This document shows positions 33,387 through 43,882 of a DNA stretch of 64,000 nt, one piece after another. The stretch is from the NCBI RefSeq assembly GCF_042186555.1, contig NC_133328.1, positions 354,358,250 through 354,422,249 of the forward strand, given 5' to 3'. Within the stretch, counting starts at the first letter, position 1. The number at the start of each line of letters is the position of its first letter. Under the pieces are notes generated by a model. The model was not told where the DNA came from and searched no databases. It saw only the letters and a program-made list of their open reading frames with translations. Both the position numbers and the translations under genes were made by a program. Origin of the DNA: Aquarana catesbeiana. Taxonomy: Eukaryota; Chordata; Amphibia; Anura; Ranidae.

Positions 33387-35584
33387 ATGTTGCGTATACG
33401 TACTCCTCATAGAGTTCGTGCTGTGCGGGGGCTCGGTGTTGGGGTCCTTACCTTGACACAAGTCCAGTTCATAAACAGGGTGGGGAGGAGTTCATGGACC
33501 AAGAATTGGTTGCTTCAACATGACCAGTTCTGTCATTTGCCTTTGCTCCGTGAGATCCGTGAGAACAAATCCTAACGATTTCAGGAACTTTCTCTGGATG
33601 ACGGACCCCGTATTTCACCGTTTGTTGACTTTGCTGACCCCCTATATCAGGATACCTGCATGAGGCAAGCCATCACTCCGGAGCAGAGGCTCGTCACCAC
33701 CCTGCGGTACTTGGCGACGGGGAGAAGCCTGCAGGACTTGAAGTTCTCGACAGGCATCTCCCCCCAGGCTCTGGGGATCATTATCCCAGAGACCTGTTCT
33801 GCCATCATACAGGTCATGCAGAAGGAGTATATTAAGGTAAGATTTTTATCCTTTAATATCACATTTAATTGTATATAATGTTTGCTAATATTTTGTATTT
33901 CTTTCCTCATTCCCTAAGTACCATGATTGTAATATGCTGTGAATGTCCCCTTTGTTCTCATGCATGCTGGATTTTTATGTAATTATTTTTTTGTCCTTCA
34001 TACATATTTGCCTTCACTTACCTCCCCAGCATGCTCTCCTGGCCCTATATTCACCTTATGTAATCACTTAACAATGTATTTTGTCAGCTCCATAGTAGTG
34101 CTTTACCCCAAACACCCCCTAAAATGTTTTTAAATGTGATTTATGCTTTAAATTCAGGCAGAGTGCCAGAGGCTTTTTTTTTAGGTTCCCCAAATCATTT
34201 GGAACCCTCCCTCCCCCCAACTGCTAAGTCAGCTGATAACAATTCTCTATCTATCCTCAATCATCTATCTGCTGACTTTGCCAAGCCCATACACACTATA
34301 CCCATCTCTTTTGTGGTCATGTTTATAGATGAATTCCCCAAAGCATGTAGTGCAAGGGCCTGCCTGTATACTTGCAAATGGTACTGTTTCAAGTTTTTGT
34401 ATACTATTATTATCTTGATAGGTAATAGCAAAATTTCCAAATGTGCTCAAATGTGTACAGTGTGTATTTATATCTTTGTATTATGACACTTCTTACCTGT
34501 CCAGTGGGCTGTCAATAGTGTAATTAAGGAGGGGCTGGCCAAAGTAATACCCATTATTTAGGCATTCATCTCTCAATGAAGTGGAGAGGGTTACCTGTCC
34601 AAGAGCTCCCTCCCTATAATGTTAGAAATGGCCCATGAGGGGGGCGGGATATGATAGATGTACCTTATACTTTGGTCTTTAAAAACTCCCTCCAAAAAAT
34701 GTTATCTTGATGTTGGCCAAGAATGTTTGTGTGTAATCTGCTTTCCCTGTTTATGTGCAAAATGACTAATTTTTTTTTGTTTTGACTCCACAGTTTCCTT
34801 CCACGCCACAGGAATGGCAGACTGTGGCCTCCCACTTTGCCCAGCGGTGGGACTTTCCTAACTGCGGAGGGGCAATTGATGGGAAACACGTCCACATCAT
34901 CCCACCACCCAACTCGGGGTCATACTATTACAACTACAAGGGGTTCAATAGTATTGTGATGTTGGTGGTGGTGTCGGCTACTTATGAGTTCCTGTATGTG
35001 GACAAGGGGAAGAATGGCCGGATGTCCAATGGTGGAGTCATCGCCCAGACCGAGTTCTACAGGCATCTCCAGAATGGCAGCTTGGACTTGCCACCTCCAG
35101 AAGACAATGTGGAAGGACTCCCATTCGTCTTCTTTGCGAATGAAGCATTTGCGCTGGGGGACCATCTTATGCGGCCATTCCCGATGAGACCCTCACCCCG
35201 GACCAGAGGGTTTTTAATTACCGGCTGGCCAGAGCCAGAAGAGTGGTGGAGAAAACGTTTGGAATCATGGCCAGCCGGTTCCGCCTATTTCTTACACCCA
35301 TACATATGGCGGAGTACAAACTGAATCACATTATCCTGGCGTGCTGTGTTCTACACAACTTTTTACGGCAACATTCTGCCAACTATGCTGGCTCAGTTGG
35401 GCCTGAGGCCGGAATTCAAAATGAACTAACCCTGACGGCGCTTGAAAGAGGCCATCCTGGCTTTCCCCCCCTGAGTGCCCGTGATGTCTGGCTAAGATAC
35501 CTTGAATTCTTTGTGGGTAGGGGGGCTATCAATATGCCAGACAATGTTGAAAACCTTTTTCAAATAAAAAAAATAACAAAATAA
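33387..35584 (+). pseudogene. Harbinger DDE transposase, two exons, disrupted
   Basis: The nuclease that cuts and pastes the element. Exon 1 (33387-33836) starts MLRIRTPHRVRAVRG and includes NFLWMTDPVFHRLL and an HTH-like stretch (LATGRSLQDLKFSTGISPQA). An intron with GTAAGA...CCACAG borders fits 33837-34793. Exon 2 carries the DDE_Tnp_4 domain: the first aspartate in GAIDGKHVHI, the second site in FVFFANEAF, the glutamate in RRVVEKTFGIMA, and the end LHNFLRQHSA. The second catalytic aspartate is asparagine here. Frameshifts occur near 33572, 33650 and 35188. AATAAA overlaps the stop at about 35562. Inactive by several independent defects. Confidence 0.9.
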
Positions 35585-35690
35585 TCAAATCTTTGGTGAC
35601 ATTTACTGCTTGTGTTTGTTTTAGCTGACCCTGAGAGAAATGTGGTGAGTCCTGAAAATGGTGTGATTGTGTAACATTACAAAGCACTGT

Positions 35691-35793
35691 TGGGTGTTAT
35701 TTACTAAAGGCAAAGACACTTTGCACTACAAGTGCACTTGAAACTGCACTTGTAGTGCAAAGTGGATTTTCCCTTAGGAAATAACACCCATTG
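35691..35793. repeat. Short palindromic MITE
   Basis: GGGTGTTATTT...AAATAACACCC ends with a mirrored core of ACTTTGCACTACAAGTGCA and TGCACTTGTAGTGCAAAGT. The larger copy at 42617-42865 has the same core. Confidence 0.78.
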
Positions 35794-36119
35794 TCACAGA
35801 AAACAGCAATTAGAGCACCACAAAAGTGTTGTAGCATTGAGACAATAATCCACACATTCTTGATTAACAATCTTTTTAATACCAGCACAATCACATGTGC
35901 ATTTAGAAAAGGTTTTTAAAACAAACCAACAAGTTTGTTGTATAACAATTTTTGGGGCCACATTAGATAAAACAGACATGTTTAAAAACAACAAGAAAGT
36001 CACAAATCTTGAACTTACAAAGTTCACATTTGGTAGAACTTGAAGGCAATATCAGACATGAGTATTTACAAACTGTGTTTGATATTGCGTTCAGATGGGG
36101 TGAAGTCACCCCAGGAAAA

Positions 36120-36332
36120 GCCAAATTTGGAAGATGCACACAAATAGCCGAATGTCAACATGTGCTAGCTGACATCATGGGGGATCAAGGGACATGTTTT
36201 GGGGGTGCAACCCCTTCCTCTCAGCTACTTTATTATTGAGGAAGGGGTTGCACCCCCAAAATGCGTCCATTGATCTCCCGTGATGGCAGATAGCACATGT
36301 TGACACACTGTGTGCATCTTCAAAATTTGGCT
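36120..36332. repeat. Hairpin between convergent genes (element A)
   Basis: Arms of about 95-100 bp (36120-36219 and 36238-36332) mirror each other from GCCAAATTTGGAAGATGCAC to TGCATCTTCAAAATTTGGC. The loop encodes AATAATAAAG on the minus strand, a possible poly(A) signal for the Myb-like gene. Present also in element B at 56943-57154. Confidence 0.8.
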
Positions 36333-36400
36333 TTTCTCCAATTTGTCAAAAAATGTAAAAAATTGTAGCACACCAAAAAACAAAGGGATTTGGAGGGGTT

Positions 36401-37725
36401 TTAAACTCTCCCTAAAACATCAATGATGTTCTTATTTTTTTGAAGAACATCATTGATGTTTTTCTTGATGTTTTCCAAGTCCCTATTACACCCCATGATC
36501 TCCCCAATCAGGATCTGTGCACTTTCCGAGGTGAAAGGATCAGGATCCACAACATCACGATCACCTAAAAAGATAGAAACCAAAAAAAAACATGTATTAT
36601 AAATATGCCTGCATCCATCTCTTACCTGAGCCTGTGGTCGCAGACACTCACCTGTTGTGGTGCCAATTTCCACCACGTCTTCCTCCTCCTTCTCTGTTTG
36701 TCTTGGGTGGATTTCCCCTTCTTCCAGAGGTGGGGGGTCTCTGGTCTCCTCGGATGAGGGGTGTCCTCCGAGTCTTTTCTCCCCTATGTAAAAAAAAAAT
36801 GGTATACTTAGCACACAGATATTTGATGGCAGAACTATAAATATGAAACATTGTTTGAAAATGGGGTACAATTTTTTTTGTGGGCAGAGTTCCAAGATGT
36901 AGCATTTTTCTTGTCCTTTGTCAAGCTTGAATACTTTACCTGTCTTGTACAAGCTTCACAGATGGAGACACCCCTATAGTATACGCTGGAGCACCTGTGT
37001 GGGCCCCCTAATAAAAAGAGTGTTCTTGTGTCCCACACTAGTGCTCCAGCGTGCAGATGTGTAAACAGCTGCTGAGTGTCCTCTCCTTACACAGAATCTA
37101 GTTTGCATTTCATTCTAGTTACAAACCCATCTACCCAATCAAATTAGTTTCAGACAAGTAGGCCCTAAAAAATGTGGCCAAATGCATATGGCCAAAACCA
37201 TGGTGTTTACTAGGCCGAACGAACAATGTTTGATACGAACGAATAATGTGCCCATGAACATGAAAGTTGCCATTTTAAACTGGACAACAGTTAAGAAAAG
37301 CACATGGAGCAGCACAAACGTAATAAAAATAAAGAATAGGAACACAGCACAACTACTTACTTTTTTGCAGCACTCTCCAGATCTTTCTGTACTGCTCATG
37401 CTCTTAATTTGAGGCCCGACCACCGCTTCCTGAGCTGATCTTTCGATCGTCGTACCCCGAAATTCCGGTGCAGACTCTTGACCACTTTTGCCATGATCTT
37501 GGCCTTTCTGACATTGGGGTTGGGGTAAGGTCCATACTTCCCGTCATAGTCAGCCTTCTTCAGGATGTCGACCATCTCCAACATCTCCCCAAAGGACATA
37601 TTTGAGACCTTAAATCTTCTCCTTCTGGATCTAGACGTTTCTGGCTCCGGGCTTTCCTCCCCCTCCTCCTCATTGCTGTAATTAGCACGCACCCGCTGTG
37701 TCTCCGTCATTTGCTCTTCCCCCAT
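36401..37725 (-). pseudogene. Harbinger Myb/SANT-like DNA-binding protein gene (element A)
   Basis: Second gene typical of Harbinger elements. In the family it binds DNA and helps bring the transposase to the nucleus and the element ends. Exon 1 (37725-37361) has an acidic/arginine N-terminus and a trihelix Myb/SANT-like domain (EMVDILKKADYDGKYGPYPN, then KVVKSLHRNFGVRRSKDQLR). Exon 2 is about 36783-36652 (EKRLGG, then Pro/Glu-rich). Exon 3 is 36564-36401, ending in a helix (SAQILIGEIMGCNRDLENI). GTAAGT and GTGAG donors and TAG acceptors fit these borders. A 1-base loss after WSGLKLR creates an early stop at the end of exon 1. Confidence 0.82.
36970..37060. repeat. Intronic hairpin in the Myb-like gene
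   Basis: ACGCTGGAGCACCTGTGTGGG mirrors CCCACACTAGTGCTCCAGCG across a spacer of about 28 bases. The same hairpin lies in the intron of element B (about 56219-56283). Confidence 0.65.
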
Positions 37726-37870
37726 TGTGCCGAACGAAAAGGGGCGGGGAATAGACTAGAAAGAACGTCAGGGGCGGGTGAAGTTACACGCATGCGTAGT
37801 ATGTATAAAGCATAACACGCGTGCGTAGTACGTAAGATCTGTGAGCGGAGGAAGGAGAATCGGAGGCGCC
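37726..37870. promoter_or_regulatory. Divergent promoter of the Myb-like and MADF genes
   Basis: The Myb-like start codon (37725, minus) and the first MADF exon (ending AAG before GTAAGA at about 37886, plus) are about 150 bp apart. Between them lie GGGGCGGGG, two GCATGCG/ACGCGTGCG motifs resembling NRF-1 sites, and TATAAAGC at about 37804. Element B keeps the same block in inverted orientation (55490-55620), including TGCGCATGCG. Confidence 0.65.
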
Positions 37871-38000
37871 GATCGTGATAATGAAGGTAAGATCTAAACT
37901 TGGGCCTATACTGCTTCTAGATTGAGGCCTATATTGTAACAAGATTAGGAGAGTTTTGCCTGACATTAGGGTTTGTCTCGTGTTGTGTCTTGCAGATAAA

Positions 38001-38979
38001 ATGGATGGCTTCAATGACCACAACTTCCTCCCCCTGTTCGTAGACAAATACAGGGAGCTGCCCTGTCTGTGGCAGGTCAAACACCCGCATTATAATCATA
38101 AACAAAAGAGGCAGGCAGCGCTGAAGAAACTGCTGGAGTTGGTGACGCCAGTGGTCCCCACAGCAACCATCCCCTATTTAAAAGCCAAAATTGATAGCCT
38201 GAGGGGCACTTATCTTAGGGAGTGCAAGAAGGTCACAGATTCCCAGAGATCCGGAGCTGCAGCAGATGACATTTATGTCCCCAGGCTATGGTACTGTGAG
38301 AGACTGCAATTTCTGTCAGACCAGACTGGAGTCAGGGAATCCCTCTCAACCCTTCCTTCCACTCTTCCTTCCACCCCAGCTGAGGCTTCCGATGTCCAAC
38401 CTGGGACTTCCAGCCAGGAAGAAGTGGAGGAGCCCAGATGGAGTCAGGTATAGCATTCTTCTACAGATTTCTGGTCAATAAAGAAACGATGTTTACTAGA
38501 TGTTATTATTGATCACTCATTGCTGATTTAAGAAAGTGTTTTACATATCAATAGACAGTAGTTTTGAAAAATGATTGGGACAAGACTGAAAAATGCTGGG
38601 CTCAGAATGATAGTCTTTTATATTTGTTAACATTCAATTTGCAACAATCATGAGGTGAAAATTGTGTGTGATTGATGAATAAAAAACTAAAACGATTTCC
38701 CTTTTTCATACACTGGAAGACCTCAGCCAAGAGGAGCATGTGGAATGTGGCAGCCAGGAGGAGGCTGTGGAATGTGGCAGCCAGGAGGAGGCGGGGGTTA
38801 GTGGCAGCCAGGAGGAGGCGGGGCTAAGTGGCAGCCAGGAGAAGCCTGGGCCCAGTCGGAGCCTGACCAAATCGCAGGTTCCTCCCCTCCGCCTTCCATA
38901 CAAAAGACTGAGGAAGGGGAGTCATATTCAGGATTCTGTGCTCAGGCTCATTCAGGAGGCTTCTGCATGGAACAATTAG
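38001..38979 (+). CDS. MADF-domain protein gene of the Harbinger element
   Basis: Start ATGGATGGCTTC at 38001, after an intron that ends TTGCAG. Exon 1 (38001-38447) encodes an N-terminal MADF domain at about residues 7-97: FLPLFVDKYRELPCLWQVKH, then KLLELV, KAKIDSLRGTYLRECKKV and PRLWYCERLQFL. MADF is a Myb-related DNA-binding fold. Exon 2, probably 38716-38979, encodes repeats of GSQEEA and the tail LRLPYKRLRKGSHIQDSVLRLIQEASAWNN (split here: the first half is basic, the second half helical). Total is about 236 residues with no internal stop. The exon 2 border reads CACTG/GAAG where CACAG would be expected, so the acceptor may be mutated. Function in transposition is inferred from context. 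Confidence 0.78.
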
Positions 38980-39043
38980 GATCAAATAAAGATCCCTAGG
39001 GTATGTCATACCCTAGGGATCTTTATTTGATCCTAATTGTTCC
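38969..39043. terminator. Perfect 75-bp palindrome with poly(A) signals on both strands
   Basis: 37-bp arms (38969-39005 and 39007-39043) are exact mirrors around one T at 39006. Each arm contains AATAAA, so both strands carry a poly(A) signal. It overlaps the last codons of the MADF gene. The termination role is inference from position and signals. Confidence 0.7.
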
Positions 39044-40060
39044 CCCAGGTCAGCCACAGAAACACGAGCAGCCCAGAGACAGGTGCCTTGTCTCCGCCTC
39101 CGCACCCCTCCCAGGCATTTGGGATTATCCTTTAATGTGACTCCCCGTAAGCCACGCATGAACGGTGGGCTCGCATCGCCGGCGTTCTGGCTGACCAGAG
39201 ACTTCCGGTGGGATTGAGTGGAGGGGGGTGTTTAGAGGACCTCTGTTTCAGGAGATATCGCACAATACAGTGTGATTGCCTCTATATCTAAAGATGGATA
39301 ATTTTCAATATATATTACATCAACAAATGTGACATCAGATCCCCACCCTCCTGCCTTCTGAAACTCAGAAATGCTGTGTAAACTGGGTAGTTTGAAATGC
39401 TATAGAGGAGAGAAGACTGCAGATAAAAAGGTACAACTTATGTAGGAGGATTCATTTAATCTCTGTGTATCACCTGAGGCCAGTCACTTCACTCCCTTTT
39501 GTGTTCTATGGTGCATCTCTGCTACGAGTTCTGCTGTTGTTGCTGACGGTGTAATGACCCCTAGTGGATGCTGATAGAAGTTCCCACAGTCTATTTAAAG
39601 TTTGCCTGCTAGCTGTGATCCTCTGTAGTGGGGGATCATGGCCATTCGGTAAGAAGTAACCCCCTCTATTCCCGGTGGTGGATCTTCTTTGGTTGTCACG
39701 GATCAATCATTATTTATCACTTGGACTTTTCTTTGATTATTTAGGGGTGATTTGGAGGCACTATTTTATTTAATTAATTTTTCCTTTTCCACTTTGATGG
39801 GACACTATTGTGGATTATATGCAGTTGACACCCACATTTATCCTCCTTTACACATATTATATTTTTTTACTTATGTTATGTATGTAAAATTGCACATTTA
39901 ATTAGCGCAATTCCTTTATTTTTCTATGTCTAATTTTACAATTGATGTTTATTGTTGGGATTGCTGCTTTTTACACTATTAATTTTTCACATATTCTATA
40001 GCGCAGTTTTTATTTCTGTTTTTTCTGTACATCAGCTCTTGTACCAGGAGGGACGTGAGT
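39044..40060. other. Unassigned sequence after element A
   Basis: Starts GC-rich (to about 39250) and becomes very A/T-rich (39690-40030). No recognisable gene or terminal repeat. It should contain either the lost right end of element A or another insertion, because L1 ORF1 resumes at about 40060. Confidence 0.4.
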
Positions 40061-40062
40061 TG

Positions 40063-40420
40063 TTAGATCTACTGAGGGCTAGGATGGGTCCTGAGTGTCC
40101 CAGGGATGGTGATTTTAGAAGATGTCTTAGATGTGGGAGTCTTCAGTGGAGGGCTCAGGGTTATGCCCCAGATGTGTAGCTGCTTCATCCCATATTTTGG
40201 AGTTGGGATGGAAATTTGTTGGTTTTGATATGTGACCAGCAGCTTCCTAGGGTAGCCCCGTCTATAGGTGATTTTCTGCTCCGTGAGCACCAAAGTGACT
40301 GCTGTAAATGTCTTGCATGCCCGCGAGGTAGCTGCAGAGATGTCATTATAGAGTGAAAGTTTAAAGAAAAACTCAGGTATTTAGCACAGGGATCTGGCGG
40401 CTTGCATGATATGCTCTTTA
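40063..40420 (-). pseudogene. L1 ORF1 C-terminal domain, likely the same LINE as 27690-32935
   Basis: Minus-strand frame with SRACKTFTAVTLVLTEQKIT followed by YRRGYPRKLLVTYQNQQISI and KYGMKQLHIWG, the conserved end of L1 ORF1. It has the same strand as the ORF2 that stops at 32935 and lies upstream of it, as expected if Harbinger A landed between ORF1 and ORF2. Upstream of about 40420 the frame is lost. Confidence 0.7.
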
Positions 40421-41273
40421 TTGTGGAAAAAATTGACTCAGGCTAGGATATCCATAGGAAGGGAGGCAAGTAGATGTTGTGGCTTGTGAATTATGTGGGC
40501 CTGGTTGGTAAGCATACCTGGTGGTGTAAGTTACGGAAGTATTTCCCGGAATAGTTGGTGTAAAAAGGTGTATGTTGTTTTTGTTAACCATATAATAATT
40601 TATCTTGGGCACAAGAGCACAATAATACTATTCATTTTACAAAATATAATTCAAATATAGTCTATTATCAACTATGAACTTTGTTGTTATTCTTAGTATT
40701 TTCATTGTGATAACATAAATGTACTTGTACATTAAATGCTTTTTCTGATTATTAGTGATCACCTCCACAATCAAAACTTAGGTCTGTGCCAAAACTTTCT
40801 TTGCTGGTGAATCCCCACCCAGAAGAATGGACTGTTATAGTGTTTTAGGTTGTTTTTTTTTTCTTCTGTGGAGCAAAGGGGGATACTGGCTTAGACTAGA
40901 GTGCGGGCAGGAGAAAACATGTATGACAAACTGGCATCCCTAGGAATCATTGATGTTATAGGGTATCCTTCCTATCTAAGCAAAGGTGTGGGTATGGCAG
41001 TGATATCACTGCCCAAATACTGTATGGCCACTGGCCATATCTGGGCAATGACATTGATCAAGTATGGCCAAGATCATATTTGGTCAACAATGTCATCACT
41101 ATCCCTACCCTTCACCTTATATAGCTGATGACAGCTCTGGGAACTGCTATTTGGCTAAATGTAGTGTTGGGATCAGTCATATGTGATGGCTTTTCAGGTT
41201 TTTTTCTTTTAGTGAGTCAGAGAGTAGCAAGCATCATGTACAATTAGGGCCATTTTTGTTTTTTTTTGTTTTT
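40421..41273. other. Unassigned sequence with a weak inverted repeat
   Basis: An imperfect palindrome at about 40981-41125 (AAGGTGTGGGTATGGCAGTGAT against ATCACTATCCCTACCCTTCACC, with mismatches) could be a small decayed MITE. Otherwise nothing recognised. Confidence 0.4.
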
Positions 41274-41815
41274 TTAATAAAGGACTTGCCAAACATTTGG
41301 GTGTCTTTCTAGGTTACAACTTTTTTTGTGAATGATGAATCATGATGTGGAGTACTATGTACCCCATACTGATTTACAAAAGTGGAGGGCCATATCTGGG
41401 GGCTCCTTTATTTTAAAGGGGGATTCCTGATTCCAATCAGCCCCCTGCCCCCAATCAGCCCCCTGCCCACAGGCCTCCACAACCACCAGTAAGGGTTGTG
41501 GGGAAGAGGCCCCTGTTCTCATCAACATGGGGGTCAAGGTTCTTTGACCCCCAATGTTAAGGGTATGTGGCCTAGTATGGATCAGGAGGGGGACCAAAAG
41601 CTCACCCCCCTTTTGCTGGCTGGCCAGTCTGCATTCTTGGATTAAGGATCTGGTAAGGATTTTGTGGGTTACCTTACTTTTTCCCTTTTTTTTTGTATTT
41701 TTTCATGGAGTCCTACTGAAAAACTGTACTAGACCTCACACATTTTTCAGTGCTTTTCGTAAGGTACTCCTTAAAATTAATTCCAGACTCAAATGATCTG
41801 GTATGTATTTGGGGA
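41274..41815. repeat. Second relic of a foldback arm
   Basis: Order of modules matches 27050-27660 and the right arm near 8690-9300: AATAAAGGACTTG, a GGAGTACTATGTACCCC block, CATCAACATGGGG, TGTGGCCTAGTATGG and a final CTGGTATGTATT. More diverged than the 27-kb relic. Confidence 0.7.
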
Positions 41816-41999
41816 GGGGGGTCTATACAGCAGAGCACGGTGCTCAATATATGGCCGCTCTGAGTAGCAGAGATATCATCTGATCGCTATGACCAATTAA
41901 AGCAATTGCATTCTATTATGTAGGCAAACTGTCATGAATGGGTTTCATTCATGAACAGCTTGCTTACTTTTGTGATGCTGTAATTGGCCCACAGCTATC

Positions 42000-42176
42000 A
42001 CATGGTGGTCTCAGCAGGGAGCATAAATAGTTTCAAAAAACTATCAGATAAGCACCTGAACGACCACAACATACAGGGATATACAATGTAATACTGACAT
42101 ATAACCACACACATAGGTTGGACTTGATGGACTTGTGTCTTTTTTCAACCTCACCTACTATGTAACTATGTAACAA
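42000..42176 (+). repeat. Dispersed repeat with TAACTATGTAAC tail
   Basis: The 3' part (GGTTGGACTTGATGGACTTG, then TTTTTTCAACCT and ACTATGTAACTATGTAAC) recurs at 50600-50662. It looks like the 3' end of an interspersed retroelement, but I cannot name the family. Confidence 0.55.
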
Positions 42177-42616
42177 GACATGTTTTCACAATAAATAGTT
42201 AGATTTGTGGATGGACATAGACAACAATCTTAAATAAAAATAACAAAATTATATGCAACAATTATATGCTCGCTAATGGATTTTCCTATGCAATATGAAT
42301 GAAACAAAAGGATTAATTTCTTCCCATGGACAAAATAACCCTGTATATATAATTAATTACCAGACAATAGTCTGCATTTCACGAAGCCAACAGTTACTCC
42401 CCTGCGGAAAGAGTACGGTAAGTATTAAACTACGTAAAACTGTACACTTTTATAGCGCAGACTGAGATAAGGATTGAAATTGGAAAAACTAAAATTAAAT
42501 TAAAGAAAAATCTAAAATGGTTATTATATTGGGAGGAAGAACCTCCTAAATATCTAAATATCACAAGAAATCAATAATAGGTATATCAAAATAAACAATG
42601 AGTCATGAAAAGATCA

Positions 42617-42865
42617 ATGGGGTTGATTTACCAGAGGCAAACCCACTTTGCACTACAAGTGCACTTGGTAGTGCAGTCGCTTTAGATCTGAGTGGAAGAT
42701 CTGAAATGAGGGGAAGCTCTGCTGATTTTTTAATCCAATCATGTACAAGCAAAAATGCTGTTTTTTATTATCCTTGCATGTCTCCCTCAGATCTACACCG
42801 ACTGCACTTTCAAGTGCACTTGTAGTGCAAAGTGGATTTGCTTTTAGTAAATAAACCCCAATGTG
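42617..42865. mobile_element. Palindromic MITE, larger copy of 35691-35793
   Basis: GGGGTTGATTTACC...AGTAAATAAACCCC ends and mirrored CACTTTGCACTACAAGTGCA cores. Non-coding. Confidence 0.78.
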
Positions 42866-43310
42866 TTATAATTACACTTCCAAAACGGCTGCTGGCTTAC
42901 AATGGTCATTACCAGAGTCCCCTAAAATGGCTGCCTTTCCAAAATGGTGTTTTGTCTGGGCAGTGCTGCGTCTTGGCGTCCCTGAGGTGTTTAGATGATG
43001 AGGCGTGATGATGAGTGTCTCTTTGGATGGATGGGTGTGTGTATGGATGAAGAATGATGTAGTCCTAATGGCTTCCTATCCTGGTCCTATATATCATTCT
43101 GAAAAATAAGCTCATAAAAATTTGAATAAGCCTAGCCCAGAAGATGGAACTTCTCCTTGATTTATGCAGATAAATATTAACCTCATTATTTGTTCAAGCA
43201 TTGCCTTTCTTAGCCACCAAGTGTCATCCTAGGGCAAGGAATATTTGTTCTAAATAATTTTTTGTAGGACTGTGCAGTTTGATATTTGTGATATTTCTAA
43301 TATATATATA
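42866..43310. other. Unassigned sequence
   Basis: Contains AAAATGGCTGCC-like short direct repeats near 42925-42945. No gene or terminal repeat recognised. Confidence 0.35.
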
Positions 43311-43882
43311 TACCGTATTTATCGGCGTATAACACGCAGAGGCGTATAACACGCACATTCATTTTAAGGGGGAAGTTTCAGGGAAAAAAAAATAAACTTT
43401 ACATAAGAAACTTTGAAGCAAAATAAGGGTCAGTGCCCATCTGCAGCCTCACCATTGCCATCAATGCAGCCTGATCAATGCCCATCTGCAGCCTCACAAG
43501 TGCCATCAATGCAGCCTCATCAGTCCACATCAATGCAGCAGCCTCACCATTGCCATCAGTGCAGCCTGATCGATACCCATCTGCAGCCTAGAGGGGACAG
43601 GGAGGGGGGTGGGACGAGCGCCGACAGATTACATACAGTGAGAATCTCTTATGTTAGACAGAACAGTGGTCCAATGGCAGCCCAGGAGACGGGACTTCCT
43701 ATTACAGAGGCCACCAAGTAAACAGAAGTTTCTCACTGTATGTAATCTGACAGCGCTAGTCCCGCCCCCTTCCCTGTCCCCTCCGAGGCAGCTAAAATTG
43801 AAGTATTGGCGTATAACACGCACACACTATTTGCACCCAATTTTCATGGTGAAAAAGTGAGTGTTATACGCCAATAAATACA

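Larger units (their letters stand above)
35585..36400. other. Region between the convergent transposase and Myb-like genes
   Basis: Non-coding. Contains the small palindrome 35691-35793 and the 200-bp hairpin 36120-36332, which element B also keeps. Confidence 0.6.
32913..39043 (+). mobile_element. PIF/Harbinger element A with three genes
   Basis: The left end TGCCCCCTACACATGATCGG follows TAA (32910-32912) and matches the ends of the MITE at 49913 and element B at 55039. Inside are a Harbinger transposase (+), a Myb/SANT-like gene (-) and a MADF gene (+). The L1 sequence it entered resumes on the far side with ORF1 at about 40060-40420. The right terminal repeat is not visible, so the right end is lost or lies in the unassigned stretch after 39043; the right boundary given is the end of the palindrome. 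Confidence 0.82.

Noticed and set aside
42600..42830. 75-codon frame as a small gene
   Set aside because: Lies entirely within a palindromic MITE.
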